Shown piece by piece: positions 47,335 through 60,600 of a DNA stretch of 64,000 nt. Both the position numbers and the translations under genes were made by a program. Each line of letters opens with the position of its first letter. The first letter of the stretch is position 1. Below the pieces are notes generated by a model. That model was not told where the DNA came from. It did not search any database and saw only the letters and a list, made by a program, of their open reading frames with translations. The stretch spans positions 434,001 through 498,000 of the forward strand of contig MCGT01000009.1 in the NCBI GenBank assembly GCA_002104935.1, given 5' to 3'. Source of the stretch: Hesseltinella vesiculosa (Eukaryota > Mucoromycota > Mucoromycetes > Mucorales > Cunninghamellaceae).

Positions 47335-48908
47335 ATGAATGTACCTGATCCAACGACATCCAGCTCCATGGATACCCAACAGCAAGCAGCAAGAGTGGAT
47401 GACATTAATCAAATCCTGGCAGACGATTCGTTTTTCCCCAATGACCAGCCGTTTTTTCAAAATCTGGTGCAAACCATGTCCAACGAAGATCAACAGCCGC
47501 AAACAGAATTCAAAATGCCTTCTGAACTAGAACACCTCTTCAACAATGACGAACTGAATGACTTTCCACCTTCCAACGATTTTCTATGGTCCCAACCTCA
47601 GCCATTCCTACGACAGCCCGGGGCAGCCAATCCAGCCTCGTCGTTTGTTACCCCAGACACATCGTTTCCCTACACCCCCACCGCTACCCCTACGTTTTCC
47701 ACTCCGGTCGCCCCTCCTCCATCCTCCATGACACTTCTTGAATCCCTCACCCTGAATCTGCCCCAAGACCGCAAATCGCAATTCCTTGTGCTCTTCCAGC
47801 AGCTCCAGGTAACATGACTCGTCCTGCGTTGGCATGGCACCCACCGGTTGTTTTTTCATTATTTTCTAGCGCAATGCCATCTCCACCGATGAATTCTTTA
47901 CCCAGGCAAAATACGTGCTCGATGAGCGAGGATACCAGATACTGGAAAAACAAAAACAACAGCCCGACATGGACAATAAAAAGCGCAAGGAACCTGTCAT
48001 TGCGTACGCAAGCATCCAACATCACCACTGGTTCCGCTGACCCCCTGTTTTCTCTAGGACGCCTGCAAAGAACGTCAAACGGGTCAAACAAGAAGCCAAA
48101 TCCATGCAAATTGCCACCCCACCGCCTACCACCGCTGCCGTCGTGCCTCCTCAGGAATTCAAACAGCCCAACCTTCCTCAAACGTCAAGGCTATCTCAGT
48201 AAGTGACAAGAAGGAGGGCGTTAGGCTGACAGGGTTTTCATGGCTTGTAGGAAACCAGCATCGACAGCGAATGCGTCATCCAGTATGATTGACTTTGATA
48301 ACATTACGGACGTCATGGGGTATGCGGGTGTGGATCTCAAGGAGGAAACGGAACATTTTATGAAGCAGGGCGACGCCTGGACAGGCGTGCCCATGAATGT
48401 GGTGGACCAATCCAAAGCACAAGACTTTATCAACAGCTCAAGGCTGCAGCAACGCATGCTCAGCATGGCCAAGCCGCTGTCGGTGGCCCATATTGACCCA
48501 GATGTGCTTGCCTATGTTGCCATGGCGACCCAAGATCGACTGCGCACCCTGGTGGAGAACATGATCCAAGTGTCCAAACACCGCTCGCACCCTTTGCCGT
48601 TTGAGGCCAAGTCGCCCTGCCAGGTCTTGGTGCACTCCTACCCAAAGCAAGCTCTGCTGGCTCTGGACCGGGCCACGTCGCTGGCCTACGAAGACGATCA
48701 TCAAGAAGAAACCGATTGGCCGGCGCCAGCCAATTGGCAGCTGGTCGATGGACCAAGCTCTTCCCCTCCTCCGCTAGATACCACTGCCTGCTCTCGGTCT
48801 GTGACCGTCTTGGATGCCATCTTTGCTCTTGAACGTGAGCCCATCAACGCCAAAGGCAGTGGCAAAAAGACCCTTTTAAAAATGTACAACCAGAACATGA
48901 CGCAATAA
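47335..48908 (+). CDS. TAF4: TFIID subunit TAF4
   Basis: TAF4 forms a histone-fold pair with TAF12 in TFIID. Exons 47335-47808, 47870-48003, 48058-48198 and 48251-48908 give 468 aa. The N-terminal half is acidic and Pro/Ser-rich. A short conserved helix block (LLESLTLNLPQDRKSQFLVL, QLQRNAISTDEFFTQAKYVL) leads into a basic linker with KKRKEP. The C-terminal domain has the TAF4 hallmarks: YAGVDLKEETEHF, then SVAHIDPDVLAYVAMATQDR, ENMIQVSKHR and the final SVTVLDAIFALEREP followed by GSGKKTLLKMYN. All four joins keep the frame. Confidence 0.92.
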
Positions 48909-49008
48909 AACCCCCCTCCCCATCTGTATTTAACATGCCTGTATCGAGAAAGAAAAAAAAAAAAGCCATGGCTCTAAACCGTTTATTTCTTTTCCTACTG
49001 GTTCATCT

Positions 49009-50411
49009 TTATTTCTTTTCCTTCTTGGGCGCAGGCTTGGCATAGGGAATAAAGGTGCGACCGTCCATGTAAGGCACCAAAGGAGGAGGCACTTCAAGAC
49101 CTTCGGGACGCTGCCAGGTTTCCAACAGAGCACAGATGGCGCGTTCGGTGGCACACAAGGTGGAGTTGAGGCAGTGGACATACTTCTTTTCGCGGTCAGA
49201 CATCTTCTTGATGCCACAGCGGATTTCCAGGCTGCGGGATTGGTAATCGGTACAGTTGGAGCACGAGACCAGTTCCTTGAATTCGCCTTGGAAGGGGAAC
49301 CAGGCTTCAAGATCGTGCTTCTTGGCGGCGGCGTTGTTCAGGGCACCCGACACGATGGACACCACACGGTAGGAAAGACCCAAGGATTGGAAGAATTCTT
49401 CCGAGGCACCAATCATTTGCTCAAACATTTCCCAGGACTTGTCGGGAGCCGACAGCACGAACTGTTCGACCTTTTCGAATTGATGGACGCGGAAGATGCC
49501 CCAGGTGTCTTTGCCGTGGGCGCCGGCTTCCTTGCGGAAACAGGTCGAGTAGCCGGCATATTTGATGGGCAGCTGTTGGTCGGGCTGTTCGAACCATTCG
49601 CCGGCGTGGAAGGCTGAGATGGGTTGTTCGGAGGTGGCAATCAAGTACTTGTCATCGCCGTCGCCCGTGACCTTGTAAAGCTCTTCGTCGAATTGGGACA
49701 ATTGGGCGGTCTTGGCCATCATTTCCTTGCGCATGAAAAAGGGGGTCATGAGCTTCTTGTAGCCGCGCTTGGCTAGGAACGACAAGCCGTAGTTGATCAT
49801 GGCCAAGTTCAGGTCCACACCCACACCCGTCAAGAAATAGCCACGATGACCGGCCACATTCGCACCGCGTTCTTGGTCGTAGCCGTCCAAGCGAGCAAGC
49901 ACTTCGTGATGAGACAGGATATCCGTACGCTTCACAGGGGCCACGTCGTTGTGGTTGTAGGTTTTGATGATTTCATTGTTGTCCTGTCGTTGCCAAGTCG
50001 TAAGCAAAGGGCTGGGTTTTTTTGTTTTTTTTTTTATCTTTTTACCTCATCCATGGAGATGGGCACCGAGTCGTGGACAAGGTTGCCAATGGTGTTGAGT
50101 TTAGCTTTCCAGTCAGCTTCTTCTTCCTTGGCTTGGGCAGTCAAGGCTTCCTTTTCTTTTTGGAGGTCGTTCTTTTTGGCCACCAGTTCCGAGGCATCTT
50201 CCTTGGCCTTGAACTTTTTGCCGATTTCCTTTTGCAAGGCATTGAGCTCCTTGTTCTTTTGATCGGTGTTGAATTGGGTTTTGACCCATTGTTTGTAGAT
50301 GGCCAGGATCTCATCGACAATTTCCACAGGTGCGCCGCGACGACGTTGCGATTCCTTTACGATCTCGGGATTACCACCACGGTCTTCCAATAACAAATTA
50401 ATATCAAGCAT
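49009..50411 (-). CDS. SES1: Cytosolic seryl-tRNA synthetase
   Basis: This class II synthetase charges tRNA-Ser with serine. Exons in transcript order are 50411-50046 and 49983-49009, giving 446 aa. The N-terminal arm is a long coiled coil (about residues 30-110, rich in Lys/Glu) that reads the long variable arm of tRNA-Ser. The catalytic domain shows motif 2, [20 protein letters not shown], with the following FEKVEQF, and motif 3, [20 protein letters not shown]. The C-terminal Lys-rich tail (KPAPKKEKK) is the eukaryotic extension. The gene lies just upstream of OXA1 on the same strand. Confidence 0.97.
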
Positions 50412-50681
50412 GATGAGGGGTAAAAATAAAAAATAATAAAAAAGGGAGTGACGAGAGAAAAAAAAAAATAAAAAATAAATACAAAAAAATTTTTAAACTC
50501 GCCCAGCTGCACTACTTGACAGGGTGGCAAGAAAATTGCGGCAAGCAAAAATGAGTCAAGTTGGATCATGACTTGTTGAGAAAAGGAGGTTGTCCTTTAT
50601 TAGGACGTGGCATGGAGAGAGGAGGGGAAATCTAAAAAAAAAAAAACAAAAAATCTATACAAAAATAAACACCCACGACAT
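50412..50681. other. Spacer between SES1 and OXA1
   Basis: AT-rich, with A and T runs. It holds the promoter of the seryl-tRNA synthetase gene and the 3' flank of OXA1. Confidence 0.5.
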
Positions 50682-52011
50682 CTAGAAGCGTCGCTTGGAG
50701 GCACGTCGAGCCATGGCAGCAGCTTGCTGTCGCTCGCGCAACACACGATCTTTTTCCTTGCGCTCGTACAACACTTGCTGTTCACGGAAATTATCCATAA
50801 AACCCTTGGAGTCTTTTTGCAGCTCCTTGGCAGGCTTGATCAACTGGGGAATATTCAGGCCCTTGCGGATGGCAGGGTTCTTCAACGCCAGGATTTGGCC
50901 AATGGAATACACATTGGACGTCAGCCAGTAAATAAAAACGCCCTACAAGGAAGATGAAGACAAGGAAATGATCCAACAGACACTTACGCTGGGCATCCAG
51001 GCTGTAAAGGGCACCATGAGGACCGTGACACCACGCATGAAGTTCTTCATGCCTTTGGATTGAGGGGTGGCGGAGCCAGCCTCGGTGCCGGCTTCGAGCA
51101 CAGCCAACATACCGGCAGCACTGACGGCTGGCAGGACATAGTAGGGATCTTTGGCTGTCAGATCGGTGAACCAGGCCAGGCCCCCGTCGACCATGCCAGG
51201 GACAGGCAATTCGGCCATGGCCCGCAGGGCCATGAAAAAGGAGATCATGACAGGCATCTGGATCAAGGGCAGGCCGAGAGACTTCATGGGGTGGCATTCG
51301 TTCTTTTTGAAAAGCTCTTGTAGCTCGCCCGAGTATTTGGTGGTGGCGAGGGTGTCGCCTTCGGACTGGGCGGTTTTGAGGTTGCCCATGATGCGCTGGA
51401 CGTCTGGGTTGATGTTCATCAGGCGGGCGTTGTTGCGTTGGAGCTTGATGATCAGGGGCAGCAGCGCAGTGCGGACCAGGACGGTGGCGGTGGCAATGGT
51501 AGCCCACCAAGGCAAGCCCATGCTGACATGGACGGCTTCCAGCATGGCTTCCAGGCCACCCACAGGGGTGAAGTTGCACAGGCCCATGGCCTTGAAGTCG
51601 CCCATCTGAGGTGCTACCTCGGCAGCCGCAAGCACGGCATCGGCTGTGGGTGTCTGGGCTACTGTTTCGATCACGTTGGTGCCAATGGGGTCTTTGATGT
51701 CTTGCAGTGAAGTCACTGTGGCGGATGCTTGGTCGTCATTGGTGGGGGTTGCGTACGATCGGAGGTGCATGCCCACAGCCATGGGTCGCATGGCCATCTA
51801 CAATCTCTGGGTTAGACCTTTTGTCTGAGAGAGTGTTGGTCTTACCAATCGTGGGGTAGATCGCACGGTCAAGCTACAAGAGAATGAAAAAAAAAAAAAG
51901 AGAGAGAAAAAGACAATCAATGGCGATCAAGCTAGGAGCTGCAACACTCTCTATCCAAGAAAGGAAGAAAGGCATCACTTACAGTTTGGAAGCCAGGCGT
52001 CGTTGGAACAT
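50682..52011 (-). CDS. OXA1: Mitochondrial inner-membrane insertase Oxa1
   Basis: Oxa1 inserts mitochondrial and nuclear-encoded proteins into the inner membrane (YidC/Oxa1/Alb3 family). Exons in transcript order are 52011-51983, 51873-51846, 51797-50988 and 50942-50682, giving 375 aa. Two tiny leader exons of 29 and 28 bases encode MFQRRLASKLLTVRSTPRL, an Arg-rich presequence. They are joined to MAMRPMAVGMHLRSYAT. The core has the five-helix fold: GLPWWATIATATVLVRTALL, SLGLPLIQMPVMISFFMALR, then the loop GGLAWFTDLTAKDPYYVLP, and GVFIYWLTSNVYSIGQ. A basic C-terminal helix (QQAAAMARRASKRRF) would bind mitochondrial ribosomes. Confidence 0.95.
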
Positions 52012-52224
52012 GATAAAGAATGGGAAAAAAAAAAAAAAAGAGAAAATGAAGGGACCAAGAGGCTTTCAAAAAAAAAAATCAACAAGCAAGGCACCAAAAA
52101 AAGTCCGACTGCATGGAAAAAAATGGCGGGACGAAAGCCACCGGCTGTGGTTGACATGTAGGGTAAAGAAAAAAAAGGCATTTATTACGGAGTGTTAGGT
52201 ATGGTACAAATAAAAGGGGTAAGG

Positions 52225-53944
52225 CTAAGCCAATCTAGCTTTTCTCAGGCGTTCACCATAGATTTGTAAAATTGGCAGGCAGAGCAAGATCGAGGCGACA
52301 AAGAGAATGGCGCCAGTGGTGCTAAGAAAGAGGCGTCAGTCAAGGTTTTTTTTATCGAGGAATCGGACGACTTACTAGGTCCAGCCATCGCCAAGGCCGT
52401 TGCGGACGGTGTCCGAAATTAAACTGAAGACCATGGCAAAGAGACAGCGGAAAAAGTTGACGGCAGACAAAGCCGAGGCTGAGAGAGGGAAATAGGCTTC
52501 AGCCACGTAGGTGCTGGCGACGGACATGAAGAACATTTGACCAAAAGTGATGATGCCCATGGCCACAACAGGTGCAATCCAAGGGTAGGTGCGAGCTTCC
52601 AAGAACCAGCCGTACATCAATAATCCGGCCAGAGCCACAGGCACGCCAATGTAAGCTGCATACAGGCGATATTCAGGCTTGGCTGTGCCTCGGCTTTTTT
52701 TCATCCGCAAGTACACCATGTCACAAATAATACCGGAAATCACACTTCCAATACAGTTGCCGATACCAGAAGCTAAAGGAGGCGGGAAAAAAGGATGAGT
52801 CAAGTGACACGTGGTAATAAGAGGTACTTGCACAAGAACAACAGGCCGATGGTGCCCGACTGGAAATGATAAATTTCACCAAACGCCACAGGCAGGTTGG
52901 TGACCAAGAGATAGAACCAGCCAAAAACGATGCCTTGAGGAAAACTGGCAAGCAGCAATTCCCATGTTGCCAATAATTTCAAACTGACAAACTAAGGAAA
53001 AAGCGTCAGCGTCTTTGTTCTATTTTCAGAGGGGGACTTACGGGATTGAATTTGAACCGGGCCAGGCCGGTGGGCAAAGGGTCGTTGGGAGCACGGTAGA
53101 GCGTTTCCTTGAGAAAGAGCACATTGATGACGCTGACGGCGGCACCAAGAATGGCACAAATAAAAAAGATCCATCGCCATCCCAAGTATTGATTGACAAA
53201 GCCGCCTACGAGTCGTAAAAAAACAAGGTTTGACTTTAATCCCGCACCGAGCAACAAAAAAAAAAAAAAAAAAAACGCCAACTTACCAACAAGAGGGCCA
53301 ATGGCAGGACCAATGATGACTATGGACAAGAACACGTCAGCTTCTCTCTTTTTCTTCACGCCACAGCACTTACCGCCAAGTAAAAAGATGCCCATGGCTT
53401 TGCCTCGGACAGCAGGTTCAAAAATATCAGCGACTGTGCCACCACCCACCCCAACGGCAGCGGAACACGCGATGCCTTGCAAGATTCGAAAGATGTAGAA
53501 CATGGGTAAATTCACAGCAAAGCCGGTGATCAGCGAGAACACAGCATAAAGTGCTGTGGATACCAAATAAGTCCATTTTCGTCCAATGCGTTCAGACAGA
53601 GGTGACCAGATCATTGGGGCCACGCCCGTCACCACAATGAACACAGACACGGTGGAATTAATCGTCTATGACCAAAAAAAAAAAAGAGCTTAGTTTCTTT
53701 TCTGCCTTATTTTTCTTTTTACCGTCAAGTCCACATTAAAAATGGCTTCAAGCGTGGTCAGGGCTGGGATGTAGACCGATGAGCTAAACGAAAGCGGGTC
53801 AGCGGTTTTCTTTTTCATTTTCACTTTTTTATTACCTAAAGTAGCATAGAAAAGCATTTAAAAAGACAATGGCGAATTGTAGGTATTTTTTGCTATTGCT
53901 CCATTGCTATGAAACAACAGGGTGAGTTTGGCATGACATCGACG

Positions 53945-53979
<35 letters not shown>

Positions 53980-54062
53980 ATGGGCATGTCGGTATCTAGG
54001 TCTTTTTCAGGTATTTCTTCCTGTTTGATTGTGGCTTCTTCTAGGTCGTCTTGAGAATGCAT
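52225..54062 (-). CDS. MFS multidrug transporter, DHA1 type
   Basis: Nine exons in transcript order (54062-53979, 53906-53836, 53783-53723, 53665-53374, 53319-53287, 53205-53042, 52991-52832, 52772-52376, 52321-52225) give 452 aa. A hydrophilic acidic start (DDLEEATIKQEEIPEKDLD) precedes the membrane part. SPLSERIGRKWTYLVST is the A motif after helix 2, and FRILQGIACSAAVGVGGG matches motif B. GPAIGPLVGGFVNQYLGWRWIFFI is the proline/glycine-rich motif C of drug/H+ antiporters. The fifth exon is only 33 bases, and the seventh intron needs a GC donor (TTGT followed by GCAAGT) to keep LLFLSSGIGNCIG. Twelve helices are expected. The substrate is unknown. Confidence 0.88.
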
Positions 54063-54475
54063 GATAAATGATAAAAGAAAATGCGTAATGAATCAAGAAA
54101 AAGAAAAAAAATGGCAAGCCATTTGTGATCACACCCTTTTATATTGCTTTTTTTGATCTCGGGTGGAATTTTTCCGCGTTATCCCAAAAAGGGTCGGGTC
54201 GGCCAATCAAAAGAGACGATCGCGTTGGTCACTCAGGCCTTACAAATCAACCCTCCACCACACGGCCGAGCTTGCCCACGATTGCCCCTGGCATGGATGG
54301 CAGATCACTTTGACAAAACTGCCTTTCACTGGTAACGTTTCAAAAAAAAAAAATTGAACTATTGAAGCCCAGGGCACTCCAATCGCTTTTTTTTTTTTTT
54401 TTTTTTTTTCATCCAACGTGGCCCAGTTTTTAACGGTTTTTGTCGTACAGAAAAGGCTTGTTTATTTTATTACAT
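54063..54475. other. Promoter region of the MFS gene and convergent end of LEU1
   Basis: No gene is seen. A CCAATC box lies near 54201-54206, and T runs are present, notably about 22 T near 54388-54409. Confidence 0.5.
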
Positions 54476-56758
54476 CTACCAATCTAATTTGGGCTGGTTG
54501 GTGTCACGAGCCTGGAGCTTGGTGGCCTTGCCTTCGTAATTCTTGCCATCGAGCCAGGGCCAGGTGTTGGTGCGGCGGGTTTCGAACTGGGCAATGAGAT
54601 CCGCTTTTTGCATGGTAAGGCCAATGTCGTCCAGACCGTTGACCAGACAGTGCTTGCGGAAAGGCTCGACATCAAAGCTGAATTCATGATTGGGCGAGCG
54701 GACGAGCTGGTGGACCAGGTCGACTTGGACAGACAAGCCTTGTTTGGCGTCGGCGGCCAGCTGCTCGAGCTGGTCTTGAGGGAGGGTCAGGGGCAACATG
54801 CCGTTCTTGAAGCAGTTGTTGAAAAAGATGTCGGCAAAGCTAGGGGCGATGATGCAGCGGATGCCAAAGTCGTTAAAGGCCCAGGGGGCATGTTCGCGGG
54901 AGCTGCCGCAGCCAAAGTTGGGGCCGGTGCACACCAGGATCTTGGCTTGGCGGTAAGGTTCTTGGTTGAGGACAAAGGTGGGCTTTTCTTCGCCGGTGGA
55001 TTGATCAAAGCGGATGGTATAGAACAAGGCCTTGCCCAAGCCGGTGCGCTTGATGGTCTTGAGGAATTGCTTGGGAATAATCATGTCGGTGTCGACGTTG
55101 GCAATGTCCAGGGGCGCGGCAATGCCTTCCACCACGGTGAAGGTGGGCATGCCACCGGCGCCGGCAGGGGCGGGCGTGGGGGCCGTGTTTTCTTGTTGTG
55201 GTTGACGTTCGGCAGGTCTGGCTTCTTGTTCTTCAAATTCTACCGTGGTAGACGACACCTGCGTCGAGGGCTTGACAATGTCTTTGGCAGGTTCAAAATC
55301 ACGCACGTCGGCCAAGTAACTAGGAAAGAAGGATCAGCACGGGTTCTTTTTTTTTTTTTTTTTTTTTTACCCCTTGATGCCGGCAGCGGCTGCCATGGCA
55401 GGACTACACAGATGGGTACGGCCAAGGGCACCTTGACGGCCTTCAAAGTTGCGATTGCTGGTGGAAGCACAGCGTTCACGAGGCTTGAGTTGATCCGGAT
55501 TCATGCCAAGGCACATGGAACAGCCGGCTTCGCGCCAATCAAACCCGGCCTCCTTGAAAATGACATCCAAGCCTTCCTTTTCAGCCTGGCGCTTGATCAG
55601 GCCAGAGCCAGGCACAATCATACCATAGACCCAGTCGGCAATTTTGCGGCCCTTGACAATGCTGGCGGCGGCGCGGAGATCCTCGATGCGGGAGTTGGTG
55701 CAGCTGCCAATGAAGACCTTGTCGATCTTGACATCCGTCATGGGGGTGTTGGGGGCCAGGCCGATGTAGTCGAGCGCCCGTTCGATGGCCAGGCGGCGTG
55801 CTGGGTCGGTTTCTTGGGCTGGGTCGGGCACCTTGTCGGTGATGGCCACGACGTCTTGGGGGCTGGTGCCCCAGGTCACGGTGGGAGCGATGTCGGCGGC
55901 ATTGATGTCGACGTTGATGTCAAAGTGGGCATCGTCGTCGGTGGCCAGGGTGTTCCAATAAGCGACGGCACGGTCCCAGGCGTCGCCTGTGGGGGCCAAG
56001 GGGCGGCCCTTGATGTAGTCATAGGTGGTTTGATCTGGTGCAATCATCCCTGCACGAGCGCCAGCTTCGATGGCCATGTTACAGACGGCCATGCGGCCCT
56101 CCATCGACAAGCTGCGGATGGCCGAACCGCAGAATTCAATCACACAGCCAGTGCCGCCAGCCGTGCCAATCACGCCAATGACGTGCAGCACAATGTCCTT
56201 GCCGGTGACACCCGACACCAAGTCGCCCTCCACTCGGATGCGCATGTTCTTGGACTTGCGTTGCAGGATCGTCTGGGTGGCCAACACATGCTCCACCTCC
56301 GAGGTACCAATCCCAAAGGCCAAAGCACCAAAAGCTCCGTGGGTGGAGGTGTGCGAGTCGCCACACACCACTGTCGTAGCCGGCAGCGTGAAGCCTTGTT
56401 CAGGACCAATCACATGGACAATGCCTTGACGGGCATCTTCCAAACCAAAGTACGTCAGGCCAAAACGCTGCACATTGTCTTCCAGCGTTTCACATTGGGT
56501 GCGGCTGTCGGGCTCGTCAATGAACGATTTGATATTTTTGAAGTGCTTGCGGGGAGTGGTGGGGATGTTGTGGTCGACCGTCACCAAGGTGCAATCCGGT
56601 CGACGCACAGGACGATTGGCATTGCGTAGACCTTCGAATGCTTGAGGGCTGGTCACTTCATGCACCAAGTGGCGATCGATATACAAAATGCAGGTGCCAT
56701 CTTCTTGCTGGTTTACCACATGGTCAGCCCATACCTTGTCATACAGTGTCTGGCTCAT
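54476..56758 (-). CDS. LEU1: 3-Isopropylmalate dehydratase (isopropylmalate isomerase)
   Basis: Leu1 converts 2-isopropylmalate to 3-isopropylmalate in leucine synthesis. Two exons in transcript order, 56758-55371 and 55319-54476, give 743 aa. In fungi the large and small subunits are fused, and both parts are present. The large part has the [4Fe-4S] ligands in FIGSCTNSR and [12 protein letters not shown], and the substrate region [20 protein letters not shown]. The linker is Pro/Gln-rich. The small part has [20 protein letters not shown] and [19 protein letters not shown]. Three ATTGG (reverse CCAAT) boxes lie upstream (56854-56929). A Leu3-type CCGG-N4-CCGG site is not seen. Confidence 0.97.
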
Positions 56759-56960
56759 TATTTCAATGGTTTAAAAAAAGTGAAGAGAATAGAAAAAAAA
56801 AAAAAGTAGCAGATCGTTTTATATCCTTTTTTTGTTGATTCACTGGTTGGTTGATTGGTTGACATCTCGATTTTGATTGGTAGACATTCAGCATGACTGA
56901 CCCACTTGGCGCCCAAGGCATTTGATTGGTCTGGGGTTGGTTGACTCAATCGGCCGGGGT
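56759..56960 (-). promoter_or_regulatory. LEU1 promoter with three CCAAT boxes
   Basis: ATTGG occurs at 56854-56858, 56876-56880 and 56925-56929. Read on the coding strand these are CCAAT boxes, clustered within 80 bases. Confidence 0.5.
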
Positions 56961-57609
56961 AAACTTTTAGCTCTTGGCTGCCTCATTTTTAAGAGAGGAA
57001 AAAAAAATAGAAAGTTTTTTTTTTATTATTACGTTGGGGATATCAGAAAATGTGAATTTTTTTTTCTTTGAGAGAGGGAGGGGGAATATAGAAAATGAAG
57101 AGGGGAATTTTTTACTACGGTTTTTTCGAGGGATGCATTTTTTTTTTATGAGAGATCACAGATCATCAATGGGTCAATGTGGGCAATGTGGGAAGGCCTA
57201 TAGAAAAGTGGGTTATTTCGTGTGACCAGCAAAAAACCCTAACCCACTTACCAGGCCTTGAAAAGAGGTTGTTTTTTTTAAAGAGGGTGGGTTTGTTTTA
57301 GTGTCTGCATTCTGGGCACCAACTTGTTTCAAAGTATCGTCGATGTACCAAGCAGTAGTTCTTGCTACGGGAATGGCATTCATGTGAAGAAGTTTCAGGG
57401 CAGGCCATTTTTAGTTGTAATGAAGAGAGCGAAAGAGACATGAATCAGCTTGGCTATTTTTTTATTTTTATTTTATATTTATACTTTTTTTTGGCCCTCC
57501 CCCAAAAAAGGTGGTTACAAAGAGGAGTTTCTTTAGAATTCAATGAACCAAAAGCATAAAAGAATAGTCTTTTTTAGTCCTGTTCTATCAGCTGCAGATT
57601 CCTTTGTAA

Positions 57610-57642
<33 letters not shown>

Positions 57643-60600
57643 ATCATGGGCTAACGGTGAGATTCGGGTCCCTGCTCTTCTCTCCCCCCTCTCTTCTCGT
57701 CAACCCCATGACCCAGTTACATAAAAGACCGTGATACCTTCCTTCATCAACGCGGGCAATCGTCGCTGTTAGTTGCGTTCTAAGCCTGACTCTGATTGGC
57801 TCGAGCGCCAATGCGCTAAAAAAGAAAGCCCTTTGCTGCCTTTTTTTGAGTAAGGCACCCAAAAAAAAAAAAAAAAATAAAAACGACTTGGAAATGAGTT
57901 CAATTTTGTCAAACAATGAAAAAAGTGACACCAAAGTATGTATTTTTTTTTCATCCCATGATCTCCTGGGTAACAAACTGGCAAATAAAATCTGGGTGCG
58001 AAAGAAAAAGAGGGGACCCTTTTTCTTCTTCACCATTGACTTGCTCTGCTGGTTACTTGTCGGACTTATGAAAAAGGCATGTTTTCACGAGGACGTCTTA
58101 TTTTTTCTCATTCCCGTTCCCGTGATGCTGCTCATGAGTTTTTTTTTTTTTTTTGTGTCCAATGCCTTTTTTCAGGATCTACGCTTGGACAATCACCCAT
58201 GTTTCTCTTCATAACAACGTGGCCGCGATTGTCCTATTTTCTTTGTCATCCAACAAGTCTTTATCAACACCATTCCATCTCCTTCATCCAAGGAAGATCA
58301 CCATCCATGGAATTCTGGAAAAAATAAAATAAAATTGCAACCAGAGCAATTCACATGATAGGTGATCTCTTTTTCAAAAAAAAATAAAATAAAATAAAAA
58401 AATGAACCACAAATAGACCACGGGTACCCAATCCCGACCTTTTTTTTAACGAGTTACATTGCAACCATCATCCGATGACAACAAAGTGCATTTTTATCGA
58501 TGAGGGCTTTTTTTTCATGATCACCGAAAATCTGTTTTTGGATTTCGTCAAATTCACGGGGCACCGACGCTTATTTCGTTTCTGGAAATCACTCGACAAT
58601 GGGGGGGGGGGGGGACTTGCTCGATCAATCCTTTGCAAGAACTCTTTTTTCTCCAATTGTCTCCAAACATAGTCATGATCTACCATTGTTCAAAAAAGGG
58701 TCCCCATGAGAGAATCAGCTCGCTCGCCACATGTCCTTGTCTTTTTTCACACCTGAAAATCAGCCTCGTTCGCCGGAAAAAATAGCTTCTTTGTCCCCCA
58801 CCTCTGTTTTACCTAAACAAACAAATAAAACACGCACTGGCCATCTCTTTGCATCACATGACTCCTCCTTCTCTCCCTCTTCCCACACAGCCCATCCCAA
58901 ACTTCTTGCTGCGTCCTCTGGCCGCTAGTCTTTTTATTCTTTTTTTTTTTTTTGTTCTGCCTCTCTAGCAGCTTACTGTTTCGGAATCACCCGATTATCT
59001 CCCGTTTTTAAAAAATGCACAGACCAACCAAGCCCCCCAAATCATCTCTTTTCAAACGAGGCGGATCTCTTCCGGACTTCGCCATAGCAACGCATAAACA
59101 AACATGGTCATCGACTTGGTCTCCTCTCTTTTCCATCGTCGCTGCATCCACCACCCCCGACCTGTCACTGTTTAAAAAGTGACAGGCAAGAGGCACAACT
59201 TTTTTTTTTTTTTTGACATCATCCATGCCGCCACCAGCAATAGCACCTACCAAAAAAAAAAAAAAAAAAAAGAACACCTCTCACCCTGTTAAATTTATTT
59301 TCACGCAGCAACCACACACATGACCAACGCTGATCTTCAACTGCGCCATCCGATCGTCTCTGTTTTTTTCATCTCCCCCCTTCCTAGCCCAGACCATCCG
59401 CCGATCCAAGCCCACCCACGTCGCCGTGCGTCGGAGAGTCAGGCTGATTTTTTTTTTTTTTCATGGGCTCTATGCTACGACAAGGTCCACGAAGAAGATG
59501 GTTCACCTACAGACTCGCTGGAATGAGGAAGGAGCGATTCAGGCGTGCCATGAGAAAGAAAAAATAAGCCCATGGCTGTGCCCTGGCATGACTCCCAGGC
59601 GTATGTCTGAAGACCAGGTGGTCAATGTTCAACACTGCCATTTTTGGCCCCAAGCTTTTCTTTACAGAAAATGCTTCATCCCACTTCTGAGCCCTTCGAT
59701 GTGAAACATTGCTTGCAAGCATGCTTTTGTGAAACGTCTGGCTACTGAAAAAAAAACAAGTCAGTGGATGGAGGTCGTAGCCAGGCCTCCACTCAAAAAA
59801 AAAAATCCCAAATTTGATCTCGGTGACACCACTCAGACGTTGACTTTTTTGTCACCTGATGAAAATGGATGAACGGGGTTGATGGATGCCAAACTTTGCA
59901 TAAATCCACTGCACGATCAGGAGCGAAGATGGGCAAAGGAGCAGACCTGCTGGCAGATCTTGCCCTACTGACATAGATCAATCCTTCGGGCAAAGTGGCT
60001 GGACAACTATCGCTTGTGGTACTTCTGGCTTAGCATCCCTCTGTATTCAATCATATTTCTTGTTACCAAAATGCATGTATCATCAAGCACAGGGAAAAAA
60101 AAAGGTTAGCTTTGGCCAGCCATCTACAAGCATCCGCTTGCGGAGTTCGAACTTGGAATGACTGAGGAGCCTTTTGGCCAGGTCGCCCTGGCGGTCCCTT
60201 GGGTCGTTGAAAAAAAAAAAAAGAAATGCTGGTACGTTTTTGAGGGATTGAATCGACATGAAATTTTGCATGTAAACAATTATTTATTAGCACATTGATT
60301 CTGAAAAAAAATGCATTGATTGCTGGAGGCTACCCTGTCAACTTGCTGCATGTTTGATTGTGGCACCTCCGGCTCCCCAGCTAAAAAATGAAGCAAAAAA
60401 TCAAAAAAAAAAAAAAACGTCAGCCAACAACAATTTAAAGTCCGGGCCGCCTGCTTTTGCTGCTCTGGTTTTTTTTATTCCTCTTCTTCATCCACTTGGA
60501 TTCCCACCAGCGTCTTTCTCTGTTCCTTTCCTTTTTGCTCGTTCTTGTCACCCTGCTCTCCATCTATTTGCTGATGTTTTTCGAGTATCGCCTTCCCCTT

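Noticed and set aside
54608..56629. Very long plus-strand open frame of 673 codons
   Set aside because: It lies opposite LEU1, whose protein is unmistakable. The frame is the antisense shadow of a GC-rich, codon-biased gene.
58731..59180. Possible Ser/Pro-rich gene
   Set aside because: Short frames in several registers without a recognisable domain or reliable splice signals.
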